A DNA stretch of 64,000 nt, taken from the NCBI GenBank assembly GCA_947495575.1, contig CANLZL010000001.1, positions 496,001-560,000 on the forward strand, in the 5' to 3' direction. Both the position numbers and the translations under genes were made by a program. This DNA comes from an uncultured Nioella sp. (GTDB lineage Bacteria > Pseudomonadota > Alphaproteobacteria > Rhodobacterales > Rhodobacteraceae). The notes under the pieces are model-generated. The model had not been told where the DNA came from and did no database searches. It saw only the letters and a program-made list of their open reading frames with translations. Of the stretch, positions 9,213-16,652 are shown one piece after another (position 1 is the first letter of the stretch; each line of letters starts with the position of its first letter).

Positions 9213-10988
9213 ATGCATGCTTTTCGCAGCCATACCTGCAATGATCTGAGCAAAGAGAATGTAGGCCAGACCGTGCGCCTTTCTGGCTGGGTGCATCGGG
9301 TGCGAGATCACGGTGGTGTCCTCTTTATCGACTTGCGTGACCATTACGGCATGACTCAGGTCATTGCTGATGGTGACAGCCCGGTCTTTGCTGAGCTGGA
9401 AAAGGTGCGGTCCGAATGGTGTATCCGCATTGACGGCAATGTGCTGGCGCGGGACGCGAGTCTTGTAAATCCAAACCTGCCCACAGGTGAAATCGAAGTT
9501 TTTGCCCGCGATCTGGAAGTGTTGGGCGCAGCGGACGAACTGCCACTGATGGTGTTCGGTGATCAGGAATACCCTGAGGAAACCCGCCTGCGGTATCGCT
9601 TCCTCGACCTGCGTCGTGAGAAGATGCAAAAGAACATGGCGATGAGATCAGATGTTGTGGCCTCGATGCGCCGTCGCATGTGGGACATAAATTTCCGCGA
9701 GTATCAGACGCCGATTATCACTGCATCCAGCCCTGAAGGCGCGCGTGACTTCCTTGTCCCCAGCCGCCTGCACCCCGGCAAATTCTACGCGTTGCCGCAA
9801 GCCCCACAGCAGTTCAAACAGCTTCTCATGGTCTCAGGCTTCGACAAGTATTTCCAGATCGCGCCCTGTTTCCGCGACGAAGATCCGCGCGCCGACCGTT
9901 CGCCCACCGATTTCTACCAGCTCGACCTTGAGATGAGCTTTGTCACGCAGCAAGACGTATTTGACACGATCCAGCCGGTCTTGCAGGGCGTGTTCGAAGA
10001 GTTCGGCAACGGTGCGACGGTCGACAGCGATTGGCCGCAAATCAGCTATCGCGATGCCGCCAAATGGTATGGCACCGACAAGCCCGACCTGCGCAACCCG
10101 ATCAAGATGCAGGACGTGTCCGAGCATTTCCGCGGCTCTGGCTTTGCCATCTTTGCCAAGATCCTTGAGCAGGAGGGCACCGAGATCCGCGCCATCCCCG
10201 CCCCCAAAGGCGGCAGCCGCAAATTCTGTGACCGCATGAACAAGTTTGCACAGGAACAGGGCCTGCCCGGCATGGGCTACATCTTCTGGCGCGATCAGGG
10301 GCAGGGCATGGAAGCCGCAGGGCCGTTGGCCAAGAATATCGGCCCTGAACGGACCGAGGCGATCCGTCAGCAACTGGGCCTTGAGGTCGGCGACGCCGCC
10401 TTCTTCCTTGGTGGTAAGCCATCCGCATTTGAATCTGTTGCCGGGCGCGCCCGTGTCACCATTGGTGATGAACTTGGCCTCACTGAACAGAACCGCTTTG
10501 CCTTTGCCTGGATTGTCGATTTCCCGATCTACGAAAAAGACGAGGAAACCGGCAAGATCGATTTCGAACACAACCCGTTCTCGATGCCCCAAGGCGGAAT
10601 GGACGCGCTTGAAGGTGATCCGTTGGAGGTGCTCGGCTACCAATATGACCTCGCTTGTAACGGTTATGAGCTGGTCTCGGGTGCGATCCGAAACCACAAG
10701 CCCGAGATCATGTTCAAAGCCTTCGAAATTGCAGGCTACGGCAAAGAAGAGGTGGAAAAACGCTTCGGCGCGATGGTCAATGCCTTCACCTATGGCGCTC
10801 CGCCCCACGGCGGTTGTGCGGCGGGTATTGACCGGATCGTGATGCTGCTGGCCGATGAGGCCAATATTCGCGAAGTGATGCTCTTCCCCATGAACCAGCG
10901 GGCCGAAGATCTGATGATGAATGCGCCAAATGATCCGATGTCAGATCAGCTGATGGAATTGGGTTTGCGCGTCATTCCGCAGGACTGA
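9213..10988 (+). CDS. aspS: Aspartyl-tRNA synthetase
   Basis: The 591-residue class II synthetase charges tRNA with aspartate. The N-terminal anticodon-binding OB fold includes [19 protein letters not shown] (residues 25-43). The catalytic domain includes [20 protein letters not shown], the motif 2 stretch [20 protein letters not shown] and motif 3 [13 protein letters not shown] near the C terminus. The bacterial GAD insertion lies in the middle. Length matches bacterial AspRS. The start at 9213 has an AAGGGA ribosome site; an upstream ATG at 9183 would overlap the predicted promoter. H33 occupies the loop position that, from memory, is His in non-discriminating enzymes that also charge tRNA-Asn, and Leu in E. 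coli; this is inference. A strong terminator follows. Confidence 0.97.
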   Translation: MHAFRSHTCNDLSKENVGQTVRLSGWVHRVRDHGGVLFIDLRDHYGMTQVIADGDSPVFAELEKVRSEWCIRIDGNVLARDASLVNPNLPTGEIEVFARDLEVLGAADELPLMVFGDQEYPEETRLRYRFLDLRREKMQKNMAMRSDVVASMRRRMWDINFREYQTPIITASSPEGARDFLVPSRLHPGKFYALPQAPQQFKQLLMVSGFDKYFQIAPCFRDEDPRADRSPTDFYQLDLEMSFVTQQDVFDTIQPVLQGVFEEFGNGATVDSDWPQISYRDAAKWYGTDKPDLRNPIKMQDVSEHFRGSGFAIFAKILEQEGTEIRAIPAPKGGSRKFCDRMNKFAQEQGLPGMGYIFWRDQGQGMEAAGPLAKNIGPERTEAIRQQLGLEVGDAAFFLGGKPSAFESVAGRARVTIGDELGLTEQNRFAFAWIVDFPIYEKDEETGKIDFEHNPFSMPQGGMDALEGDPLEVLGYQYDLACNGYELVSGAIRNHKPEIMFKAFEIAGYGKEEVEKRFGAMVNAFTYGAPPHGGCAAGIDRIVMLLADEANIREVMLFPMNQRAEDLMMNAPNDPMSDQLMELGLRVIPQD

Positions 10989-11053
10989 TTTGAAAACCGG
11001 CGAAGCTGTGCCTGCCGGTTCAATTTCTTTCGCAAACATCACTGAAATCACGT

Positions 11054-11084
11054 ATGCTCTGGCCATCCCCGGCCAGAGCATTTT
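11054..11084 (+). terminator. Rho-independent terminator after aspS
   Basis: A perfect eleven-base inverted repeat (ATGCTCTGGCC with GGCCAGAGCAT) with a six-base loop is followed by TTTT. It lies 65 bases after the aspS stop. It ends only six bases before the ATG of the DUF1800 gene. Confidence 0.85.
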
Positions 11085-11090
11085 CGTGTC

Positions 11091-12452
11091 ATGACCCTTC
11101 GAACTACCCTTTCCCTGATCCGCTTTGGTACTGGTCTCAGCCCCCATCAGCGCAGCGCCGCTGTGGAGGAGCTGATCGACGAGATTTCGGGGGCGGATGT
11201 TATGGCCGATCGGTTTCCACAGGAAAGCTTGTCCTCGCGGGTCGAAGCAGCAATTGTTCTGCAACAGATGCATAGGGAAACGCGTGATGATAGTCGCCAA
11301 AGGCAAGCCTACTTTGAGGCGCGCCGTGTTTTTCTCGCAGGCATCCAAAGGCAATTTGGCATCGAATTGGCCCGTGGTATCGGTTCCCCTTTTGGTTTTC
11401 GCGACCGATTGACCTGGTTTTGGGCAGACCATTTTACAACACGTGGTCAGCGCCGCTTTATGGAAACGTCGATCTCTGCTTATGTGAACGAAGCGATCCG
11501 GCCTCATGTGGGTGGGTCGTTCCCGGACATGCTGGAGGCCGCGATCCTGCACCCTGTCATGGTGCTCTACCTCGATCAGGATTTGTCTTACGGCCCCAAT
11601 TCACGCACCGGGTTGAACCGGAACAGATCGCTAAATGAAAATCTCGCGCGCGAGTTGATTGAATTGCATACGATGGGTGTCTCTGCGCCCTACACACAAT
11701 ACGACGTGCGCCAAATGGCGGAACTGCTTACCGGACTGGGTGTCACAAATCGTGGCGAGTTAGTCTTTCGCCCTGCGAATGCAGAGCCCGGCGCCGAGTT
11801 CATATTGGGCGAACGCTTTGGCGGCCCCGGGACGGATCACATGGATGAAATTCGCCGTGCCTTGCGTGCTCTGGCGCTCCGGCCGGAAACGGCAAGGCAT
11901 TTGGCAACCAAATTGGTTGACCATTTTATCACGGATGACCCCGATCAGTCGCAAGTGGAACAAATGGCCGATGCTTATTTGGATAGTGGTGGCCATCTTG
12001 GGAATATGGTCGAAGTGATGCTTGCCCATCCCGCGGCTTGGTCGGATCCACCTGGTAGGGTAAAATCACCGATACATTATCTGGCATCCAGCCTGCGTGC
12101 CCTGGATGTTGACCCGAATGTGATTGTTGACGCTGCTCCGCGCGATTTACGCCGTTACGGAATGGCTCCAATGGCGGCAATGGGTCAGAATTGGCAAGGT
12201 GCCGCCGGGCCGGACGGGTACTTTGACGATGATCGTGAATGGATTCGTCCTCAGGCTCTGGCCGCGCGCATTGGTTGGGCCATGACTGTGCCGTCGCGCC
12301 TGATGGGGCGGCTGCCAGATCCGCGTGACTTTGTTGAGACAGCTTTGGCCGATCATGCTGGAGAGGCACTACAATGGGCCGCCGCACGGGCTGCGACCCG
12401 CGCTGATGGCATAGGGTTGATCTTAACCTCACCTGAGTTTCAAAGGGGCTGA
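11091..12452 (+). CDS. DUF1800 family protein
   Basis: The 453-residue protein matches DUF1800, a widespread family of unknown biochemical function. Recognisable parts are the N-terminal LIRFGTGLSP, LTWFWADHFTTRG, NLARELIELHTMGV and ARHLATKLVDHFITDDP. No signal peptide is visible. It is followed after three bases by a DUF1501 gene with a Tat signal, the usual partner, so the two probably act together, and this protein may be exported with its partner (inference). The ATG begins just after the aspS terminator, with no Shine-Dalgarno sequence, yet the conserved LIRFGTGLSP segment only nine residues in argues the start is right. Translation may be leaderless, or its transcript may begin at an unseen promoter inside the terminator region. 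Confidence 0.88.
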   Translation: MTLRTTLSLIRFGTGLSPHQRSAAVEELIDEISGADVMADRFPQESLSSRVEAAIVLQQMHRETRDDSRQRQAYFEARRVFLAGIQRQFGIELARGIGSPFGFRDRLTWFWADHFTTRGQRRFMETSISAYVNEAIRPHVGGSFPDMLEAAILHPVMVLYLDQDLSYGPNSRTGLNRNRSLNENLARELIELHTMGVSAPYTQYDVRQMAELLTGLGVTNRGELVFRPANAEPGAEFILGERFGGPGTDHMDEIRRALRALALRPETARHLATKLVDHFITDDPDQSQVEQMADAYLDSGGHLGNMVEVMLAHPAAWSDPPGRVKSPIHYLASSLRALDVDPNVIVDAAPRDLRRYGMAPMAAMGQNWQGAAGPDGYFDDDREWIRPQALAARIGWAMTVPSRLMGRLPDPRDFVETALADHAGEALQWAAARAATRADGIGLILTSPEFQRG

Positions 12453-12455
12453 GCC

Positions 12456-13691
12456 ATGTCGACACTGAACCGCCGCGATCTCATTCTTCGGTCTGCCGCC
12501 CTAGGGTGTTCGGCTGCGGCCAGCCCGTTGGTCACGCCAATGGCTTTTGCCTCGGCCCCCACAGAAAACCGGTTGGTTATCCTCATATTGCGCGGGGCAA
12601 TGGACGGGCTGGACGTGATCCAGCCTTATGGTGACCCACTGCTGTCTGCGTTGCGCCCAGATTTTGAGACGGGCCCCACTAGAGGGGCGCGCGACCTTGA
12701 TGGATTTTACGCGCTACATCCCGGTCTGGCTGACCTTTTTCCGCTGTGGCAAGCTGGTGAGCTTGGCTTCGCCCAAGCCGTTTCAACGCCCTATCGGAAC
12801 AAACGCAGCCATTTTGACGGGCAGGATCTGCTGGAGGCCGGCACAGAGGATGGCACAGAGGGCCGCGCCCATAACGACGGCTGGCTGAACCGGCTGTTGC
12901 AAAACATGCCGGGCACAACGCGGGAAACAGCTTTGGCCATAGGGCAGGAAGAGGCATTGATTTTGCGTGGTTCTGCTCCGTCAATTGCGTGGTCGCCAGC
13001 CTCGCGACTGGCCTTGTCGCGCGCCACATCTGATCTCTTGGGCCATGTCTATCACGACGATCCATTGTTTCAGGCCGCCTTTGAGGACGCCCAGTTTTAC
13101 TCTGGCCTGCTTTACGGTGAATTTGCCGACTCTGATACGGATGATCCTGGCATGGCCAACATGATGGAAGAGGCTCTAGCAAATTCTCAACGCGGAAACG
13201 CCGCAATAAGCATGGCTGAGTTTGCTGGCGAACGTTTGAACGCAGACGCGCGGATCGCCAGCTTCTCTATCGGCGGATGGGACACACACCGTGCGCAGGA
13301 TCGGGGCCTAAATCGAGCCTTGGGCAACCTTTCTGCGGCTATATTGGAGCTGCGCAATACGCTTGGCAGCAATTGGCAGCGAACCACCGTGATGGCAATG
13401 ACCGAGTTTGGCAGAACGGCGCGTCAAAACGGCAGCGGCGGCACGGATCATGGCACCGGCAGTGCACTGATCATGGCCGGCGGTGCCATCCGCGGTGGAC
13501 GTGTCATCGGTGATTTTCCCGGATTGGACGAGGCCGATCTATTCGACCGGCGCGACCTGATGCCTTTGCGGGATGTGCGTGCCTATGCGGCATGGGCCAT
13601 GGCAGGCTTGTTCGGAACAGAGCGAACGCTTCTGGAACAACATGTGTTCCCCGGTCTTGATATGGGCGATGATCCGCAGGTCCTACTATAG
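12456..13691 (+). CDS. DUF1501 family protein with Tat signal peptide
   Basis: The 411-residue protein begins MSTLNRRDLILRSAALG, a twin-arginine export signal with the RRDLIL motif and a likely cleavage site after about residue 32 (AFASA). The mature part resembles the DUF1501 family, which has an alkaline-phosphatase or sulfatase-like fold: VILILRGAMDGLDVIQPYGD, FSIGGWDTHRAQD, MAMTEFGRTARQNGSGGTDHGTGS. Tat export implies folding, and possibly metal loading, in the cytoplasm. It forms a two-gene operon with the upstream DUF1800 gene (three-base gap). Known families show this pair in many proteobacteria and planctomycetes, but the substrate is not established. Five bases separate its stop from that of the convergent response regulator. 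Confidence 0.9.
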   Translation: MSTLNRRDLILRSAALGCSAAASPLVTPMAFASAPTENRLVILILRGAMDGLDVIQPYGDPLLSALRPDFETGPTRGARDLDGFYALHPGLADLFPLWQAGELGFAQAVSTPYRNKRSHFDGQDLLEAGTEDGTEGRAHNDGWLNRLLQNMPGTTRETALAIGQEEALILRGSAPSIAWSPASRLALSRATSDLLGHVYHDDPLFQAAFEDAQFYSGLLYGEFADSDTDDPGMANMMEEALANSQRGNAAISMAEFAGERLNADARIASFSIGGWDTHRAQDRGLNRALGNLSAAILELRNTLGSNWQRTTVMAMTEFGRTARQNGSGGTDHGTGSALIMAGGAIRGGRVIGDFPGLDEADLFDRRDLMPLRDVRAYAAWAMAGLFGTERTLLEQHVFPGLDMGDDPQVLL

Positions 13692-13696
13692 CTGCA

Positions 13697-14416
13697 CTAA
13701 ACCGGTGCAACCTTCGAGACGCGTTCTTTCAACAAGGCAAGCATTTTTCTGCGGTCGTGTTTGGCCAGGGTTTCGGGAAGGCCACGCGCAGCCTCGATTA
13801 GATTGCGATCCCCTGAACTGCGTCCGATTCCCAACAGGAACTTGCTGAGATACCGGGTCGGGGGGACTTCTTGCCCCAGCAGTTTTAAGGCAAGAACCAA
13901 ATCTTCGCGCAGGGCAAGCCTGTCCGGGGCGACCTTGCTTCCATCAACTGCGCGCGGGCCTTTGGGCAGCATTGCATCGGGCAGGTGGCTCAGGATTTCG
14001 GTCTGAAACCTGGCCAGTGAATCCACTGGTTTCGGGAAAAACCCGTCCGCCCCCGCTGCCAAGGCGTTGCGTTCTGCCTCGTCTCGATCAGCACCGGATG
14101 TCCCAAAAATGATGGGCACGCGCGGCTGTGCCGACTGCATCTCCTCGATCAGGGTCAGGCCAGATCCATCGGGCAATCCCAGATCGACTATGGCCACGGT
14201 TGGGCGATAAGTATTCAGATGACGATGGGCGGACGCCAGACAATCCGCTCGTCTTATCCGCGCCCCTGACCGCAAGCTCATCAATCTGAGCGCCTCAGAG
14301 GCAAATCGACTGTCTTCCACCGCCAGAATTGTCAGCCCCGCCAGCGGCCGCGCTGCCGTTGGCTTAGGCACGAAAAACGGGATGTCCTGTTCGGTACGCG
14401 TGTTTAAACTGTCCAT
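13697..14416 (-). CDS. Orphan response regulator with uncharacterised C-terminal domain
   Basis: The 239-residue protein has a receiver domain at about residues 26-145: acidic pair E34 D35, phospho-acceptor D78 in AIVDLGLPDGSG, T106 in IFGTSGA and K129 in FFPKPV. All phosphorylation residues are intact. The remaining 95 residues look helical, contain no recognisable DNA-binding, GGDEF, EAL or phosphatase motif, and end with LAKHDRRKMLALLKERVSK. A histidine kinase is not adjacent. The start at 14416 (MDSLNTRT) has a GGGGG ribosome site; longer in-frame starts would overlap the upstream intergenic region towards mce. The output mode is unknown; protein-protein signalling is a reasonable guess. 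Confidence 0.8.
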   Translation of the reverse strand: MDSLNTRTEQDIPFFVPKPTAARPLAGLTILAVEDSRFASEALRLMSLRSGARIRRADCLASAHRHLNTYRPTVAIVDLGLPDGSGLTLIEEMQSAQPRVPIIFGTSGADRDEAERNALAAGADGFFPKPVDSLARFQTEILSHLPDAMLPKGPRAVDGSKVAPDRLALREDLVLALKLLGQEVPPTRYLSKFLLGIGRSSGDRNLIEAARGLPETLAKHDRRKMLALLKERVSKVAPV

Positions 14417-14583
14417 CTGCAAAGCCCCCAGTGACGATTCTAGAAAGAGATTAAAGCGCGGTAAGGTTGACAGAAGGTGAATCGACGTAACGGCACGAAC
14501 CCCCGGGCGCGGCGATGGGCCGCTTGCCAAGGTTGGGGGGCGCCCCATATGCAGGGCCAGAACGGATCAGAGGAGATTGACAG

Positions 14584-14988
14584 ATGATCGGACGGCTCAA
14601 CCACGTGGCCATCGCTGTACCAGATTTGGACGCCGCAGCCGCGCAATACCGCGATACACTTGGCGCAAAGGTAAACCCGCCACAAGATGAGCCTGATCAT
14701 GGCGTCACGGTGGTTTTTATCGAGCTTCCGAACACCAAGATCGAGTTGCTCTATCCACTAGGCGACAACAGCCCGATCAATGGGTTCCTTGAAAAGAACC
14801 CGTCCGGTGGCATTCACCATATTTGCTATGAAGTGGACGATATTCTCGCGGCCCGTGACCAACTGCAAGCGTCCGGCGCCCGCGTGTTGGGATCGGGTGA
14901 GCCAAAGATCGGTGCGCATGGCAAACCGGTTCTCTTCCTACATCCCAAGGATTTCACGGGCACTTTGGTAGAGCTGGAGCAAGTCTGA
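14584..14988 (+). CDS. mce: Methylmalonyl-CoA epimerase
   Basis: The 134-residue protein is a vicinal oxygen chelate enzyme that interconverts (R)- and (S)-methylmalonyl-CoA in propionate and branched-chain amino acid breakdown. It starts MIGRLNHVAIAVPDLDAA with a metal-ligand histidine (H7), has GGIHHICYEVDDI in the middle and ends GTLVELEQ with the usual metal-ligand glutamate. Length is typical. An AGGAG ribosome site precedes the ATG. The stop overlaps the DUF1467 start by one base, a pairing I recall as common in Rhodobacterales. The methylmalonyl-CoA mutase and propionyl-CoA carboxylase are not in this window. Confidence 0.93.
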   Translation: MIGRLNHVAIAVPDLDAAAAQYRDTLGAKVNPPQDEPDHGVTVVFIELPNTKIELLYPLGDNSPINGFLEKNPSGGIHHICYEVDDILAARDQLQASGARVLGSGEPKIGAHGKPVLFLHPKDFTGTLVELEQV

Positions 14989-15266
14989 TGAACTGGTTTT
15001 CCGGCCTCGTCCTATTGGCGGTTTTGTGGTTCATGACGCTCTTCATCATCCTGCCAATGCGTCTGAAAACGCAAGGAGAGGCCGGAACCATCGTGAAGGG
15101 GACGCATGGGTCATCGCCTGAGGATGCCCAGATCAAGAAGAAATTCCTGATTACATCGGTTGTCGCGGTGATCCTTTGGGGGATTTGCTTGGCAGTGATC
15201 CTCTCGGGCGCTGTTACGATGGAGGATTTCAACCTTTTCACCCGGTTTGGTGGCGAGCTCTACTAA
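14988..15266 (+). CDS. DUF1467 family small membrane protein
   Basis: The 92-residue protein has two predicted membrane segments, at about residues 5-23 (SGLVLLAVLWFMTLFIILP) and 47-68 (FLITSVVAVILWGICLAVILSG), separated by a charged loop. This matches the DUF1467 family of alphaproteobacteria, whose function is unknown. It is coupled to mce by a one-base TGATG overlap, so the pair is co-translated. Its last 29 bases overlap the 3' end of the convergent EI24-type gene. Confidence 0.85.
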   Translation: MNWFSGLVLLAVLWFMTLFIILPMRLKTQGEAGTIVKGTHGSSPEDAQIKKKFLITSVVAVILWGICLAVILSGAVTMEDFNLFTRFGGELY

Positions 15267-15942
15267 GCCGATGATAAAGATGGGTGAATGTTGCGGCCCC
15301 AAGGATGGGGACGAACAGGTTCACCACGGGGATTGTTAGCGGAACGGCCATCAATACGCCGGCAATGAATATCTGGGCACGGTTTTCTTTGCGAAACCGC
15401 GCGGCCCCAGCAGCGTCATGACGCCTGAGCGCCACAAGCTGTGCATATTCACGGCCTAAGAGTATACCGTTAACCACCCAGAAGATCAGCGGCGCTATGG
15501 GCGCAAAGATCAGGTAAGCGATCAGTGCGATCAGGTTGACGCCGATTAGGACGCCCATGAATTTTGCGGCATCTGCCAGCCCTTCGACCACGCCCACGCG
15601 CCGCGGTTGAGCCAGGCCAGGGTAATGCACGTCTTCGACGGCATCGGCGATCTGATCCAGGAAGAGCCCTGTGAAGGCCGAGGCCACCGGCACCATCAAA
15701 AAGACGGATGCCACCAGCATCAACGGAATTGCGGCCCAAGACAGGGCCGCATCGATGCCTCCAACTTCGCCAATCCATGGCAAGGACAGGGTGTCTGGCA
15801 CAACAAAGCCGATCAGCAAGGTAAATAACCAGTAAACCCCGACCAACAACCCGATCGTCAGCGTTAGCCCCATGACCAAAACGCGAAAGAACCGCGGGTC
15901 AGGCAACTGCCGTACCGCCTTTAGAAAATCATCGAGAATCAT
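15238..15942 (-). CDS. EI24/CysZ-like integral membrane protein
   Basis: The 234-residue protein has about four to five hydrophobic segments, including LVMGLTLTIGLLVGVYWLFTLLIGFVV (from residue 24), AAIPLMLVASVFLMVPVASAFTGLFLDQIADAVE and a C-terminal IFIAGVLMAVPLTIPVVNLFVPILGAATF. The pattern, with FLDQIADAVE after the second hairpin, fits the EI24 domain family that includes the sulfate transporter CysZ. No sulfur-assimilation genes adjoin it, so sulfate transport is not assured. It is translationally coupled to the upstream nitroreductase by an ATGA overlap and converges on the DUF1467 gene. Confidence 0.8.
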   Translation of the reverse strand: MILDDFLKAVRQLPDPRFFRVLVMGLTLTIGLLVGVYWLFTLLIGFVVPDTLSLPWIGEVGGIDAALSWAAIPLMLVASVFLMVPVASAFTGLFLDQIADAVEDVHYPGLAQPRRVGVVEGLADAAKFMGVLIGVNLIALIAYLIFAPIAPLIFWVVNGILLGREYAQLVALRRHDAAGAARFRKENRAQIFIAGVLMAVPLTIPVVNLFVPILGAATFTHLYHRLSRARHQTG

Positions 15943-16532
15943 TCATCAACCCATGTGGTCAGTTTGGCAATGTCAGGGCGAGGTCGGTCTGGCGGCGTTC
16001 TGGTTTCGGTCCCCAAATGGATGAAACCCGCAACAAATTCGTGCGGTGCCAACTCCAACCCTTGATCCAGAAATGCGCGATCCATCGCCTGCCAGCCGGT
16101 CAACCAATTGGCTCCCCAACCAGAGGCCAGCGCGCCATTGACCATGGCGAGGCAAACTGCGCCTGCTGAAAGAACCTGTTCAGTTTCAGGCACTTTTTCA
16201 CTTGGTGTCGGGCTGGCAATCACGGCCACGACTAAGTGCGCTTCTTCAAATGCCATTGCCGATTTCGCAATTTTTTCGGGCGCAATATCGCGGGTTTGGC
16301 CAATGGTGTGGCTCAACGCGCCCAGCCTTGAACAGGCCTCGCGTCCCATCACAAGGAACCGCCACGGCTCCAGCTTTCCGTGATCCGGGCTGCGTGCGGC
16401 AGCTGTCAAAATGACTTCCAAGTCACTTTGGTCCGGAACCGGTGTCGTCAGAGTCTTCGCCGGTCTAGAGCGGCGATTGAGCAAAAAGTCGAGCACATCG
16501 TCGCGACGGGAAAGCGGAGTTAACTGGGTCAT
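15939..16532 (-). CDS. Nitroreductase-family FMN oxidoreductase
   Basis: The 197-residue protein is a small FMN-dependent reductase of the nitroreductase fold, closest in look to the YdjA-type branch. It begins with DVLDFLLNRRSRPAKTL, the phosphate-binding RRS element, followed by ILTAAARSPDHGKLEPWRFLVM, the usual FMN-contacting stretch. GAVCLAMVNGALASGWGANWLTGW and AGFIHLGTETRTPPDRPRP are typical C-terminal pieces. It uses NAD(P)H to reduce nitroaromatics, quinones or an unknown physiological substrate. It is the first gene of a two-gene unit with the EI24-type protein, 120 bases downstream of topA on the same strand. Confidence 0.87.
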   Translation of the reverse strand: MTQLTPLSRRDDVLDFLLNRRSRPAKTLTTPVPDQSDLEVILTAAARSPDHGKLEPWRFLVMGREACSRLGALSHTIGQTRDIAPEKIAKSAMAFEEAHLVVAVIASPTPSEKVPETEQVLSAGAVCLAMVNGALASGWGANWLTGWQAMDRAFLDQGLELAPHEFVAGFIHLGTETRTPPDRPRPDIAKLTTWVDE

Positions 16533-16652
16533 GAAAAAGGGGCCTCAGACGTTCTCACCCGATGTCGGACAGCGCAGGGGCAAATTCAACCCCAACGCTC
16601 CAGTTCTTTGGTCGCGCCAGTGAGTGGACCAGTCAGGTCTGGTCGGTCCGAT

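Noticed and set aside
9834-10808. 324-codon minus-strand open frame inside aspS
   Set aside because: It runs antisense to well-conserved synthetase motifs and shows no family features.
11041-11090. LexA- or Fur-like operator upstream of DUF1800
   Set aside because: The palindromic sequence is explained by the aspS terminator stem.
16627-16644. GACCAG/CTGGTC inverted repeat after topA
   Set aside because: The arms are only six bases, the loop is purine-mixed and no T-tract follows, so terminator status cannot be supported.
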